Of a stretch of 64,000 bases of DNA, positions 1 to 10,322 are shown in pieces. Below the pieces are notes generated by a model. That model saw only the letters and a list, made by a program, of their open reading frames with translations, made no database searches and had not been told where the DNA came from. Both the position numbers and the translations under genes were made by a program. Position 1 is the stretch's first letter. Each line of letters begins with the position of its first letter. Source of the DNA: Datura wrightii (Eukaryota; Streptophyta; Magnoliopsida; Solanales; Solanaceae); the NCBI GenBank assembly GCA_035772735.1, contig JASDFA010000004.1, forward strand, positions 20,549,501 through 20,613,500, in the 5' to 3' direction.

Positions 1-375
1 AGAATAGACAAAAATTAAAGTTATTTTGATTTATGGGTCCACCCATAAATATAAAAGTTAATATTTTTATAAGAGATTTTAATTTTTATATATAAATTTT
101 TTTTTTTTTTGCTTCTCTGCTTTCTATTTAGGATAAAATTTTGCAACTTCTTCTTCCTCTTTGTTTCTTCCTTTTTAAGAATTTTATTGGTGTTTTCCCT
201 GAATATCAGCTGCCATTAGAATCATTCTCTGGAGGTGATGTTTGAAGTTGTTGGTTAGTTATTTTGGTGATTGATTATTTGCAAAATAAGATGTTGGTTT
301 ATCGAATGTTTCATCTGGGTTTTTTCCTACACAGTGAATATGCAGTGGTTTGAAAATGTTTCATCTTTCAAAGCA
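1..375 (+). repeat. Partial third copy of the 1.43 kb tandem unit
   Basis: This stretch is closely similar to 30025-30395 and 31451-31820, which belong to a tandem duplication in the middle of the window. Similarity ends near 370, where the sequence passes into a Copia pol remnant. No coding potential is visible. The window starts inside the repeat, so its true left end is not seen. Confidence 0.85.
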
Positions 376-390
376 TACATCTGGGTTGTG

Positions 391-1058
391 ATAGCGTACA
401 AAGCATCTTTCACATTCATGTGTTAGCAAGGATTTTTGGGTTGAAGCAAGCGATACAACTTGTTATTTGGTCAACAGATCTTCATCCAAACTATTGAGTT
501 CAAAACTCCTTTTGAGGTATGATCCGATTTGCCTGCTGATTATTTAAATTTGAGAATATTTCATTTTGCTTCTTATGCTCATGTGAGGGATGCAAAACTT
601 GAGTCGAGAGCAAAGAAGTGCATATTTCTAGTATGCAACTGGAGTTAAAGGTTACAGGTTGTGGTGCAGAAAATCAAAACACTCCAGGATTAGTTATTAG
701 TAGAGTGTGACATTCAATGAATGTGTCTTACTAGTTAGTCAGGGGAAGAAGACAATAGCAGAAACAGATCTTGGTGTTGGCGACCGCATAGAGCTAGAAG
801 TTGAATCTGCACTAGCTCAACCCAGTAGTTCAAATGTAGGGTAATTGGAGGAGGTTTAAAACCGTAATCAAGATGATAACTGTTGATGCACCAAGAAGGT
901 TTGCAGACATAGTTGATAAGAATCTTCTTGGATATGCAAATCTTATGGAATTTGCTTTGTTAGTTATAGAAACCATTGATGTGCTTGAGCCGAATAACTA
1001 TAAAGAAGCTATTTCTAGTTATATGATAAAAATAAATTTAATTAACTATCCTTAGACA
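391..1058 (+). pseudogene. Ty1/Copia pol remnant (integrase C-terminal part to start of RT)
   Basis: Conceptual translation in shifting frames gives Copia polyprotein pieces: an integrase stretch resembling the FWxEAI..TxCYLxNR region, then a segment like AHVRDAKLESRAKKCIFL that follows the integrase core, then at 873-1055 the linker before reverse transcriptase (EPNNYKEAISSY). Several stops and frameshifts interrupt it, so it cannot be functional. The same remnant is longer on the - strand at 6968-8486 and on the + strand at 41208-42718. Here only the downstream half survives, the upstream part being replaced by the repeat at 1-375. It is a dead fragment carried by segmental duplication rather than an independent insertion. 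Confidence 0.8.
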
Positions 1059-1352
1059 TTTAAGACTAATATAATATAATCAAAGATGAATTTAAATTTA
1101 CAATTAAAATTTTAAAATCAAACTTCTAATATTTACAATTTTAATAGTAATTTTACTTATTATATATATTTTTCGTGAAAATATTCAATTCAGTTTGAAC
1201 TCATAATATTCAATCGGCTATAACGTGGCTCCTGGTCCCAAGATTATAAACCCTTAGTAGTAATTTAACAATGTTGAATAAATAACTATATTATTAATCT
1301 CATAAAAATAACTTCAAAAAAATATCTTATTTACAATTTTAGTGTGTCTTTG

Positions 1353-1622
1353 ATTCCCTCTATTTCATTTTACTTGCTAGATATACTAAAAATAGTTATT
1401 TTTTAAAATATTTATTAGTTTCAAAATTTAAGAGATAATTGATCATGTTTTTTCAATTTTATCTTAGTAATTAAAGTCAATTTAAAATGTCAAAAAAATT
1501 ATTATTTTATGTATCAAAAAATTTAATAGAGTTATACTAGTCATATTATCATCTCTATTAATTTTTTATTAATGGGTGTGCAAATATTATCCTAAAAATT
1601 AAAATAGAACAAATAAAGTAAT
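1353..1622. mobile_element. Stowaway-like MITE (decayed)
   Basis: A short AT-rich non-coding element. It begins with TCCCTCTATTTCATTTTA, close to the CTCCCTCYGTTTCA terminus of Stowaway/Mariner MITEs in plants, and ends with a degenerate complementary terminus. Related copies lie at 43015-43290 (same orientation), 6475-6672 (inverted, internally deleted) and 34567-34838. TA target sites are suggestive but not clean, so the ends are approximate. Confidence 0.5.
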
Positions 1623-1852
1623 ATATAAATGTTTCCTATATATATATACCCCACAACAAATTAATTTGCTTTCTTATTCATCCATTGAATTTGGACTTTG
1701 CTTATTTGGCCTGAAAGGCCTTTAAACCATGCATGTAGGAAGTTTATTATTCCCCTACACGTTTTTTTCCTTTTTTTTTTTAAAAAAAAGTAAGACATGT
1801 GATGTGTTTCATGCTTTTCTTATTTATCACCTTTTTATATTTCATATGATGT

Positions 1853-2392
1853 GTTTGAGCAATTGCAAATAATATATTTTTTCAACATAGTGTAGCAAAT
1901 GAAATGAATCCTGGAACATTGCACTAAAAATACACTCGAGGAATCTTGAACACTTATTATCCTAATTTTCAAGAAGTTTTTTATTTGAAAAAAACTGTCA
2001 TATTTCGGGTAAACCAAATGACCAATCTAAGGCACACAATTTTCCATTTTACTTTCGCTCAAAGTATTTTAAAAGATCTAAAGGGGTTATGTGCTTGTGC
2101 TATTCTGATTATAGAAACCAAATATATACAACAAATCAGCAGGTTTAAGATGATACACAATTCACATGTTGAATATCTGAGATACAGTTTCCTTGAATCT
2201 TAGGGATAGCTAAAGTATCGTGAATTTTCAAATCCTTGGGATATCTAAGCAGATAATATAAAATAATAACACCAGAAATCTTAACAACATTTAACAACTT
2301 TTCAGTCTCACACTTGATCAATTCCAAAGAGATGATTGATAAAACATAATTAATCGAACTTTAACAAAGAATGTCATGTATTATAGACTGCT
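1853..2392 (+). repeat. Module M, copy 1 (truncated)
   Basis: Direct repeat of the start of modules at 36735-38375, 43600-45777 and 57370-59556. This copy breaks off near 2392, just before the PHT1 block. In the two right-hand copies the module lies immediately upstream of pararetroviral movement-protein sequence. No open reading frame is convincing on either strand. Its origin (viral leader or host flank) is unresolved. Confidence 0.8.
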
Positions 2393-2557
2393 AAAAAAAT
2401 ATTAAATAAATATTTAAAAGTTAAATTTTAATTTACTAAGATAAAATTAAAAAAAAATTATCGTTTACCTATTCCGATTTGGAGGTGTGAAGAAAAAATC
2501 TAACGGATGGGTCGTATATTTAGGAGGAAACGAAGAAGAGTCCTACAAGTTGGGAAG

Positions 2558-2565
2558 GAATATAC
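2558..2565 (+). promoter_or_regulatory. P1BS-like phosphate-starvation element (GAATATAC)
   Basis: Matches GNATATNC, the binding site of PHR1-type factors in phosphate-starvation promoters. It lies 26 bp upstream of a TATA box and is conserved in the inverted copy at 25530-25537. A second match, GAATATCC, is at 3364-3371. The motif is short, so function is inference from position and conservation. Confidence 0.5.
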
Positions 2566-2591
2566 CAATGAAGATCCCCCAGATAGTTGCA

Positions 2592-2599
2592 TATAAATA
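2592..2599 (+). promoter_or_regulatory. TATA box of PHT1 pseudogene 1 (TATAAATA)
   Basis: A canonical plant TATA box about 1 kb upstream of the start codon. It fits a transcript beginning near 2625 with an intron in the 5' leader. The inverted copy keeps the same box at 25495-25502. Confidence 0.5.
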
Positions 2600-2753
2600 T
2601 TATACTCATTAGAGCTCTCTTAATTTCATTTAAGCCCTTTCTATCTTCTCCTTAATTAATTATTACTATAGTTTCTCTTTCTCACATATATTTGCGGCAA
2701 GAGCAGGTTCCTCCCTCTCTCTCTCTCTTACTTCTTTTTTTCATTGTGAAGCA

Positions 2754-2867
<114 letters not shown>

Positions 2868-3363
2868 ATATGCATGCCTTTGAGTCATGTGTGTACATCA
2901 AGATTATAAATGTTCCGTGATTCTTGAATTATCAATAGTAGAGTATGATTCCTTAATATCATCTAGGATAATATTGATTATTTTTACGTTTGGGAATCGC
3001 CTTAATTGTTTTATTAGCAACCGATCAATGTTTTTGGATGGGGGTTGAGGGGGCTCAGTATTTTATGATTTTGGCGGCGTCATGGGTGTGAATGAAGCTT
3101 TCCAATTTGTTTATTTATCTTTTCGCGCGATTGAATTTTGACATGTTAAAATATGCTAAATCAAACTTGAACTGGATAGCATTGCTATATTTTTATGCAC
3201 CCATGCTACATGCACATTTCATATTTTATTTTGAAACTAAATTATGTAACACAACCTCACTTAAATAGACCTTCTGTTTGTTATAATTTTGGGCTAGATC
3301 CTATTGAATTTCTTCTCAATATGCATGGTCATACTTTTTGCCTTTGTTTTCCTGGTTTGTTTT

Positions 3364-3371
3364 GAATATCC
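3364..3371 (+). promoter_or_regulatory. Second P1BS-like motif (GAATATCC)
   Basis: Matches GNATATNC about 220 bp upstream of the PHT1 start codon, inside the proposed leader intron. The inverted copy has GATTATCC at the equivalent place, which no longer matches. Low confidence as a functional site. Confidence 0.25.
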
Positions 3372-3587
3372 CTTTAATTAGAGTAAACAATTCCTTCTTT
3401 TTTTTTGTTACAATACGTGTTAACTATTTTTAATTGTGAATGTTGCTCATTTGGCAGATACAGTTTAAAAAATTTCATTAGTGTGTCGATTAAAAATTGG
3501 ATAGCTTATATGCTACATATATTTGTTTTGATGCACAGATAGGTTATTGTAGAAGAGGGGTGAGTGAAGGAAGAGAAGAAGTAGGAA

Positions 3588-5203
3588 ATGGCGGGAGATA
3601 TGAAAGTTTTGAATACGCTTGATTCGGCCAAAACACAATTGTATCACTTTACAACAATCATAATCGCTGACATGAGATTTTTCACTGATGCCTATGATCT
3701 GTTATGCATCTCTCTAGTCACTAAGTTTCTTGGCCATATTTACAACCATGTTGATGGCTCTTCGAAGCCTGGTTCATTACCTCCCGATGTCTCGGCTGTT
3801 GTCAATGGCGTTGCCTTCTGTGGTACCCTTGCGGGGCAACTCTTCTTTGGCTGGCTTGGTGACAAAATGGGCAGGAAGAAAGTCTATGGCATGACCCTTA
3901 TGCTCATGTGTCTCTGTTCCGTTGCCTCTGGCCTTTCTTTTGGTAGGGAGCCTAAGACTTTCTTGGCCATCCTCTGCTTCTTTCGCTTTTGGCTTGGTTT
4001 TGGAATTGGTGGTGATTACCCACTTTCTGCTACTATTATGTCCGAATACGCCAACAAAAGGACTAGGGGTGCCTTCATTGTTGTTGTTTTCGCTATGCAA
4101 GGATTTGGGATCCTTGCAGGTGGTATTTTTGCCATCATTATCTCTGTTGCATTACAGGCTAGTTTCAAGGCACCAACATATGAAGTGGATGCGCTTGGTT
4201 CAATGGTTCCTCAAGCAGATTATGTATGGAGGATAATATTGATGGTCGGGGCACTTCCTGCTCTTCTCACTTACTACTAGAGTATGAAGATGCCTGAAAC
4301 TGCTCGTTACACTGCTCTTGTAGCCAAGAATGTTCAGCAGGCCACTGCAGATATGGAAAGGGTTATGCAGGTTGACATTGGGATAAAGAAAAAAGAGTCT
4401 GCAGTTTTTGCGGCAAACTCCAGTAATGAATTTGGCTTGTTCACGAAATAGTTTGTTAGTCGGGATGGACTTCACTTGCTTGGCAAACCAGCACGTGGTT
4501 TCTTCTCGACATTGCATACTATAGCCAAAATTTATTCCAAAAGGATATCTTCAGTGTCTTTGGATGGATTCCTGCTGCCAAGACTATGAATTCAATTGAA
4601 GAGGTTTACAAAATTGCACGAGCGCAAACTCTTATCGCCCTATGCAGTACCGTGCCTGGACACTGGTTCACAGTGTTCCTCATTGACAGGATTGGCAGGT
4701 TTACCATTCAATTGCTTGGTTTCTCAATGATGACAATGTTTATGTTTGCTCTGGCCATTCCTTACAACCACTGGACACACCCTGGCAACCATATTGGGTT
4801 TGTGGTCCTGTATTCACTGACCTTCTTCTTTGCCAACTTTGGACCCAGTGCCACCACATTTGTCGTGCCAGCTGAGATTTTCCCAGCTAGATTGCGCTCG
4901 ACTTGCCATGGAATATCAGCTGCATGTGGGAAATTGGGGCAATGGTGGGTGCATTTGGGTTCTTGTATTTGGCTCAGCCACAAGACAAGATAAAGGCTGA
5001 TGCAGGGTATCCTGCTGGAATTGGGGTGAGGAATTCACTCATTGTCCTTGGCGTAGTCAATCTTCTGGGAACATTTTTCACTTTCTTGGTTCCAGAATCC
5101 GGGGAAGTCTCTGGAAGAGATGTCAAGGGAAAATGATGATTCAACAGAGGCAGGAGCAGAAGTAGAGAATCATTCATCCGACAATAAAACAGATCATGTG
5201 TAA
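3588..5203 (+). pseudogene. PHT1-family inorganic phosphate:H+ symporter, pseudogene 1
   Basis: PHT1 proteins are plasma-membrane major-facilitator phosphate/proton symporters with 12 membrane helices, usually about 520-540 residues. The start at 3588 gives MAGDMKVLNTLD, a typical PHT1 N-terminus. The family signature GGDYPLSATIMSEYANK is intact, as is the loop motif FFGWLGDKMGRKKVYG. The open frame runs 230 residues to TAG at 4278-4280, which replaces the Trp before the xMKMPETARYTAL segment. A second stop (TAG, 4449-4451) replaces a Gln. The frame shifts near 4490, again near 4935 (GKLG/AMVGAFG) and again near 5100 in the C-terminal ESxGKSLEEM region. The ancestral stop is about 5201-5203. 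The coding region has no introns. It is clearly inactive. The inverted copy keeps the Trp and Gln codons, so those two lesions arose after duplication. Confidence 0.95.
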
Positions 5204-5340
5204 AATTAGTTACTTGTTTCATATCTTTCCTTTTTATCTTTTATATGTTATGCAAAGGTTACAACAAGGATAATAAGGCATATGTTCTTTCAACTATAGT
5301 TTTTTTAGTAATAGCTATTAGTTGTAGAGATTCTCTGTTT

Positions 5341-5520
5341 CAAGTATCTATGTCATTGCAGCAATTTAGAGTTTCATATGTTATATGTGTACTATGTTTT
5401 GTTTCATTATGTACTCCATAGTTGAAATTTGTATCAAGTATCTATGTCATTGCAGCAATTTAGAGTTTCATATGTTATATGTGTACTATGTTTTTTGTCA
5501 TTATGTACTCCATAGTTGGA
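5341..5520 (+). repeat. 94-bp tandem duplication in PHT1 3' flank
   Basis: The segment starting CAAGTATCTATGTCATTGCA at 5341 is repeated at 5435 with few differences. The matching region of the inverted arm (about 22755-22850) has only one copy, so this duplication is private to the left arm. Confidence 0.9.
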
Positions 5521-6474
5521 GAATGAAGTATAGAAGTTTCTAATATTAGTATAAGACTCAATCTCCATCAGTGTAGGCATTTGATAAACAAAATCTGAAA
5601 AAGTTTATGATAATTGTTCAGAGCTAGAGAAGGTTGAAGGAGTTGGTGCAGACACATGAATGCTAATCGTGCCTTTCTCAAGATCAGTCAGTAGGTACTC
5701 ATCGTGAAACGGTGACGCAACTAAGATTTTCATCAAGAGTGTCTTTAAATAAGTACAATATTTTTATTCTTTCGATTAATTGGTGCCCTGATTTTATTTT
5801 ATTTTTTAAAAAATACTAATATATTTTTATGTTGAATCTTCAAACTGAACTAATAAGGTATCTTAAATAAAGGAATAATCATACAATACAAATCATAATC
5901 CACACAAAAGAAAAAGGAAAAGGCAGTCACTGATGTCCAAGTCTTACTTGGAAAAAGCCACAGAATAGAGTTGAATTCTTACTGCTTAGGCATGCTTTTC
6001 ACGAATTATGCTTACTCTTCAATTGCAACTATTTTACTTTTGTATATTGTGATTTGTACTAATAAAAAATATTGTAATATATGATTAAAGAGACTCACTG
6101 AAATTTTAGTTTTACATTAAAGTACTTCGGGGAGCATTTACAGTGAACCTTTTGTGTCGGTCAAGCAAACATCAAGTGGCACTGAGAGATATAATTGATA
6201 TGCCCTAAATCCTATCTCTCATAAAAATAAATTAGAGAAAGGCATCAAACAAGTCATGAAATCTAAAAAGGTGATAAATAAGAAAAGCATGAAACACATC
6301 ACATGTCTTACTTTTAAAAAAAAAAAGGAAAAAAACGTGTAGGGGAATAATAAACTTCCTACATGCATGGTTTAAAGGTCTTTCATGCCAAATAAGCAAA
6401 GTCCAAATTCAATGGATGAATAAGAAAGCAAATTAATTTGTTGTGGGGTATATATGTAGGAAACACTTATATAT

Positions 6475-6672
6475 TACTTTATCTGTTCTATTAATTTTTT
6501 TTGATACATACAATAATAATTCTTTTCACATTTTAGAATGACTTTAAGTATTAAGGATAAAATTAAAAAGATATGATCAATTATCTCTTGAATTTTGAAA
6601 CTAATAAATATTTTTAAAAAATAACTATTTCTAGTATATCTAGGAATTAAAATGAAATGGAGGGAATAAAAG
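6475..6672. mobile_element. Stowaway-like MITE, internally deleted copy
   Basis: Inverted relative of the elements at 1353-1622 and 43015-43290, shorter because part of the centre is missing. It ends with AAATGAAATGGAGGGAATA, the typical complementary terminus. Confidence 0.5.
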
Positions 6673-6967
6673 ACAGACTAAAATTATAAATAAGATTTTT
6701 TTTGAAGTTATTTTTATGAGATTAATAATATAGTTGTTTATTCAAGATCGTTAAATTACAAATAAGGGTTTAGAATCTTGGGACCAGGAGCCACGTTATA
6801 GCCGGTTGAATATTATTAGTTCAAACTGAAGTGAATATTTTCACGAAAAATATATATATATAATAAATAAAAATACTATTAAAGTTGTAAAAAATATTAG
6901 AAGTTTGATTTTATAATTTTAATTTTAATTTTAAATTCATCTTTGATTATATTATATTATTCTTAAA

Positions 6968-8486
6968 TGTCTAAGGATAGTTAACTAAATCTATTTTTAT
7001 CATATAACTAGAAATAGCTTCTTTATAGTTATTCGGCTCAAGCCCATCAATGGTCTCTATAACTAACAAAGCAAATTCCAAAATATTTGCATATCCAAGG
7101 AGATTCTTATCAAGTACGTCTGCAAACCTTCTTGGTGCATCAACAGTTATCACCTTGATTACGGTTTTAAACCTCCTCCACTTCCCCTAATTTTGAACTA
7201 CTGGGTTGAGCTAGTGCAGATTCAACTTCTAGCTCTATGCGGTCGCCAACACCATGATCTATTTCTACTATTGTTTTCTTCCCCTGACTATCCAGTGAGG
7301 CACATTCATTGAATGTCACAAATTACTAATAACTAATCCTGGAGTCTTTTGGTTTTGTGCACCACAACCTGTAACCTTTCACTCCAGTTGCATACTAGAA
7401 ATATGCACTTCTTTGCCCTCGACTATCGCTCACATGAGCATAAGCAACATAACGAAATATTCTCAAATTTAAATAATCAGCAAGCAAATCAGATCATACC
7501 TCAAAAGGAGTTTTGACCTCAATAGTTTGAATGGAGATCTGTTGACCAAACAATATGTATTGTCGATTACTTCAACCCAAAAATCCTTGCTAACACATGA
7601 ATGTGAAAGATGCTTCGTACACTATCACAAAATTTTCTGTTCATATGTTTTGTAACACCATTATGTTATAGTGTTCTAACACAAGTCTGGTGCCTCATTA
7701 TGCCCTCTCTATTGCAGAAATCATTAAACTTTGAGTTGTAAAGTTCCAACCCTTTGTTAGTTTGAAGACGCTTAATTTTTTTTTTGTTGCCTCTCAACCA
7801 TCGTGTTCCATTTAGCAAATGTCAAGAATGCCAATAAATTAGTATTTTTCCAAAATTCTCAGTTAGAAAGAACGGGATGTATTTTTTTCTGTTTTAAGAA
7901 AAGGAAAATCTTCCTCACCTTTTGTTTTCAAAAAATACACCCATACCATTTTTGAGTAATCGTCAACTAAATTCATAAAATACCTAGCATCACTCTTGGA
8001 GGGTACTCTATTTGGACTCCACAAGTCAGAATGTATATAGTCTAACTTGTCTTTTATCTTGTGCTCTGCCTTCTTGCTGAACTTCACTCTTGTTTGTTTA
8101 CCAAACAGATAATGCTCACAAAAATTCAAAACTTGATTTTTCTACCCATCTAACAAATTTTGTTGCTCAACAAAGACAATCCTGTGTCACTCATATGACC
8201 AAGTCGCAAGTGCCACAACTGAGACTGGTTCAAATAATTTTCTTTCAGAAGCTACAACTGCTTCCTCTTCAGCTATATCGGCTTGGAGATAATACAATCT
8301 AGAATGTAGATTACCTCTTATGAGTAAAATGGAGAATTTACATACTTTAAGTGTCCCATTATCTGAGTGAAACCTATACCCCTGTTTTTCTAAAGTTGAA
8401 AGAGAAATCAAACTCCTCTTCATTTTGAGGAACATGCCAACATTACATGTTTCTGATGATGCCAAAGTCACTAGAGAAAGGAGCAA
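6968..8486 (-). pseudogene. Ty1/Copia pol remnant (pre-integrase, integrase, linker to RT)
   Basis: On the minus strand the order is: a stretch with KRSLISLSTLEKQGYRFHSD and a pre-integrase domain (8486-8187); a start of the integrase domain with CEHYLFGKQTRVKF followed by LDYIHSDLWSPN, where the first catalytic Asp is present (8129-7863); degenerate integrase core and C-terminal region; then the pre-RT linker with EPNNYKEAISSY (7153-6971). There are many stops and frameshifts, and no LTRs, primer site or reverse transcriptase core adjoin it. It is the same remnant as 41208-42718 and, in part, 391-1058, so it was copied as part of a larger block. Confidence 0.85.
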
Positions 8487-10317
8487 GAAGAAGATAGAAA
8501 AAAGAAAATCTAAATGTTTCTCACAAACTTACACAGTAGAAGTATAATTGCCCATGGGTCTGCCTAAAATGAATACATGGAAAGCAAGAAAAGTTAGGTT
8601 ATTTACCATTATGTCTTATAATAAGGAGTCACTCTGTTGGGACTTTAATGTTTTGATGATTGATAAGATAATGAAACAGGTGAATAAAGCTGGTCCAACG
8701 AAGTATTGTAAACAGCCGTGTGATAAGATGAAAATATCTAGGAGCGAGTTGATACGCAACAAATCATTCACATCTACACGTGGATATATCCGGATAATTG
8801 GAGATGTTGTACGAAGAATCCAATATGAATAGAAGCAAATAGAAAACTCTATCTCAATAATATCTCTATGCAATTCTTATTATGAGAACCCTTGAAGAAC
8901 TTAATTTATTCTTTCTAGATTCTACGTAATTAACTACATTTAGGATGATAATCATGTTCGAATAAAGTATAGGTTTGTGTAATGTGTGGCCAATAAGAAT
9001 ATTTTGATGTACTTGAATCAGAAAAGAGAAATCCCTGTGGATTTTACCTGCACTTTCTGTGACAACAATGCTTGTACCGCCTTGTTGTCAAAAGCTATGT
9101 GGTTGTAAAATAGTTTTAAATAATCTAATATAAAAGAGACTTCTTCTTCTGGATCTTCAAAAATGACTTGTTAATACAATAAGTTACTAATATTTATACT
9201 GTTGTTCTACAGTTTGGCCCCAAGTTACCGCAACATAATGTGCCCGGTGGCTTTGAGACACACTTGTAAAATATTATCTTGACAAATATTCATTTACTAG
9301 TACTGCATATAAGAGAAAATATTTCGCCAAACTCATACATAAAGATTGACTTTATATTGCAGAAGATCGGTTGATTCTGATAGTAGTTAAAGTCGGCAAA
9401 GTTATTGACTTCGACATCAAACATAAAAAAAAGTAAGTAAATTAAATATAAAACTGAATAGACCAAACTGATACTTTGGTTGATTTTTATTTTCTCATCA
9501 AGTTAATTTTTTATTTTGTTGTTTGATAGAATCACTTTTTGTTAAACCCTGCCCGATGTGCAAGCTTTTTAAAAATGATGTTAAGTATGATTTCAATGAA
9601 TTAGAAGCAAAAGTTGATAACAACGTCAATTATCCTAGCTCCAGACTGTTCATTATCACGAGGATAAAATCGTAATTTTATCCAAATTAAATTACACTTC
9701 AACAGGTATAATTTTTGGTGACGTGTGTTTTAAACTTCTCTGCTTCTATTCAGTTTTCCTAGAATGCATTCCAGTTTGTTGTACTCTTTTTCTTTCTCAC
9801 TCTTACATCCTCTTCTTCATGGCTTATGCTTTTAACTATTTTGAGATTGGTCAATCTTGGTTCGAGTTTTTCTCTAAGATTGTTGCATATATATTCAACT
9901 TATCATATACACAAGAAAATTATATTATGTCACGGGCTTTGGTCAAAAATATTTGTGTTTATTGCATGTCACATACCATTGCAAGGTAATTCAAAATTAT
10001 AAATGACCCTTTATGTCTTAATTCTACCAATAATATAAAGAAGTTGTGTATGATTAGTTAAAAAAATATTATCAACATCTCAAAAAGATGACATGATTCT
10101 TATATAGGCACAAGGTACCTCTTATACTCTTTGTGTGGAGTTCAATCACTTTATGTTTCGCAAGACAACAAAATGTTAGGAACCTGGAATAGTTTAAAAA
10201 GTTGCAAGCTTATAAGTTGAAAGGTGACAAGTTGTACAAACAAAATTAAGTCAGTTCAATCTTGCATTTTAATGCATTAGAGCTTTAATTTACTTATTTG
10301 TAACATTTTATTGTTGT
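8487..10317. other. No gene recognised; flank shared with 39.8-41.2 kb
   Basis: Up to 9897 this is the inverted counterpart of 39845-41207. It contains one AT-rich open stretch (9723-9989) with a hydrophobic, Cys/Phe-rich translation that is not recognised. 9945-10125 is a direct repeat of 36324-36505. From 10126 to the Gypsy insertion at 10318 nothing is recognised. Confidence 0.6.
9945..10125 (+). repeat. Short direct repeat of 36324-36505
   Basis: About 180 bp starting near AAATATTTGTGTTTATTGCA is nearly identical to 36324-36505 in the same orientation, although the adjoining block at 6.2-9.9 kb has its partner in the opposite orientation. It probably marks a rearrangement breakpoint. Confidence 0.85.
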
Positions 10318-10322
10318 GTTAT

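Larger units (their letters stand above)
6235..9897 (-). repeat. Inverted block partner of 39845-43535 (Copia remnant and flank)
   Basis: The reverse complement of this interval matches 39845-43535 almost end to end. It includes a MITE, the Copia pol remnant and about 1.4 kb of flank. The match is interrupted at 8637-8829, where this copy has about 190 bp unrelated to the roughly 110 bp at 40922-41034. Similarity ends at 9897, next to a splice-donor-like site in the partner. Confidence 0.9.

Noticed and set aside
3777..4517. Antisense and shifted open frames over PHT1
   Set aside because: Shadows of the transporter coding sequence.
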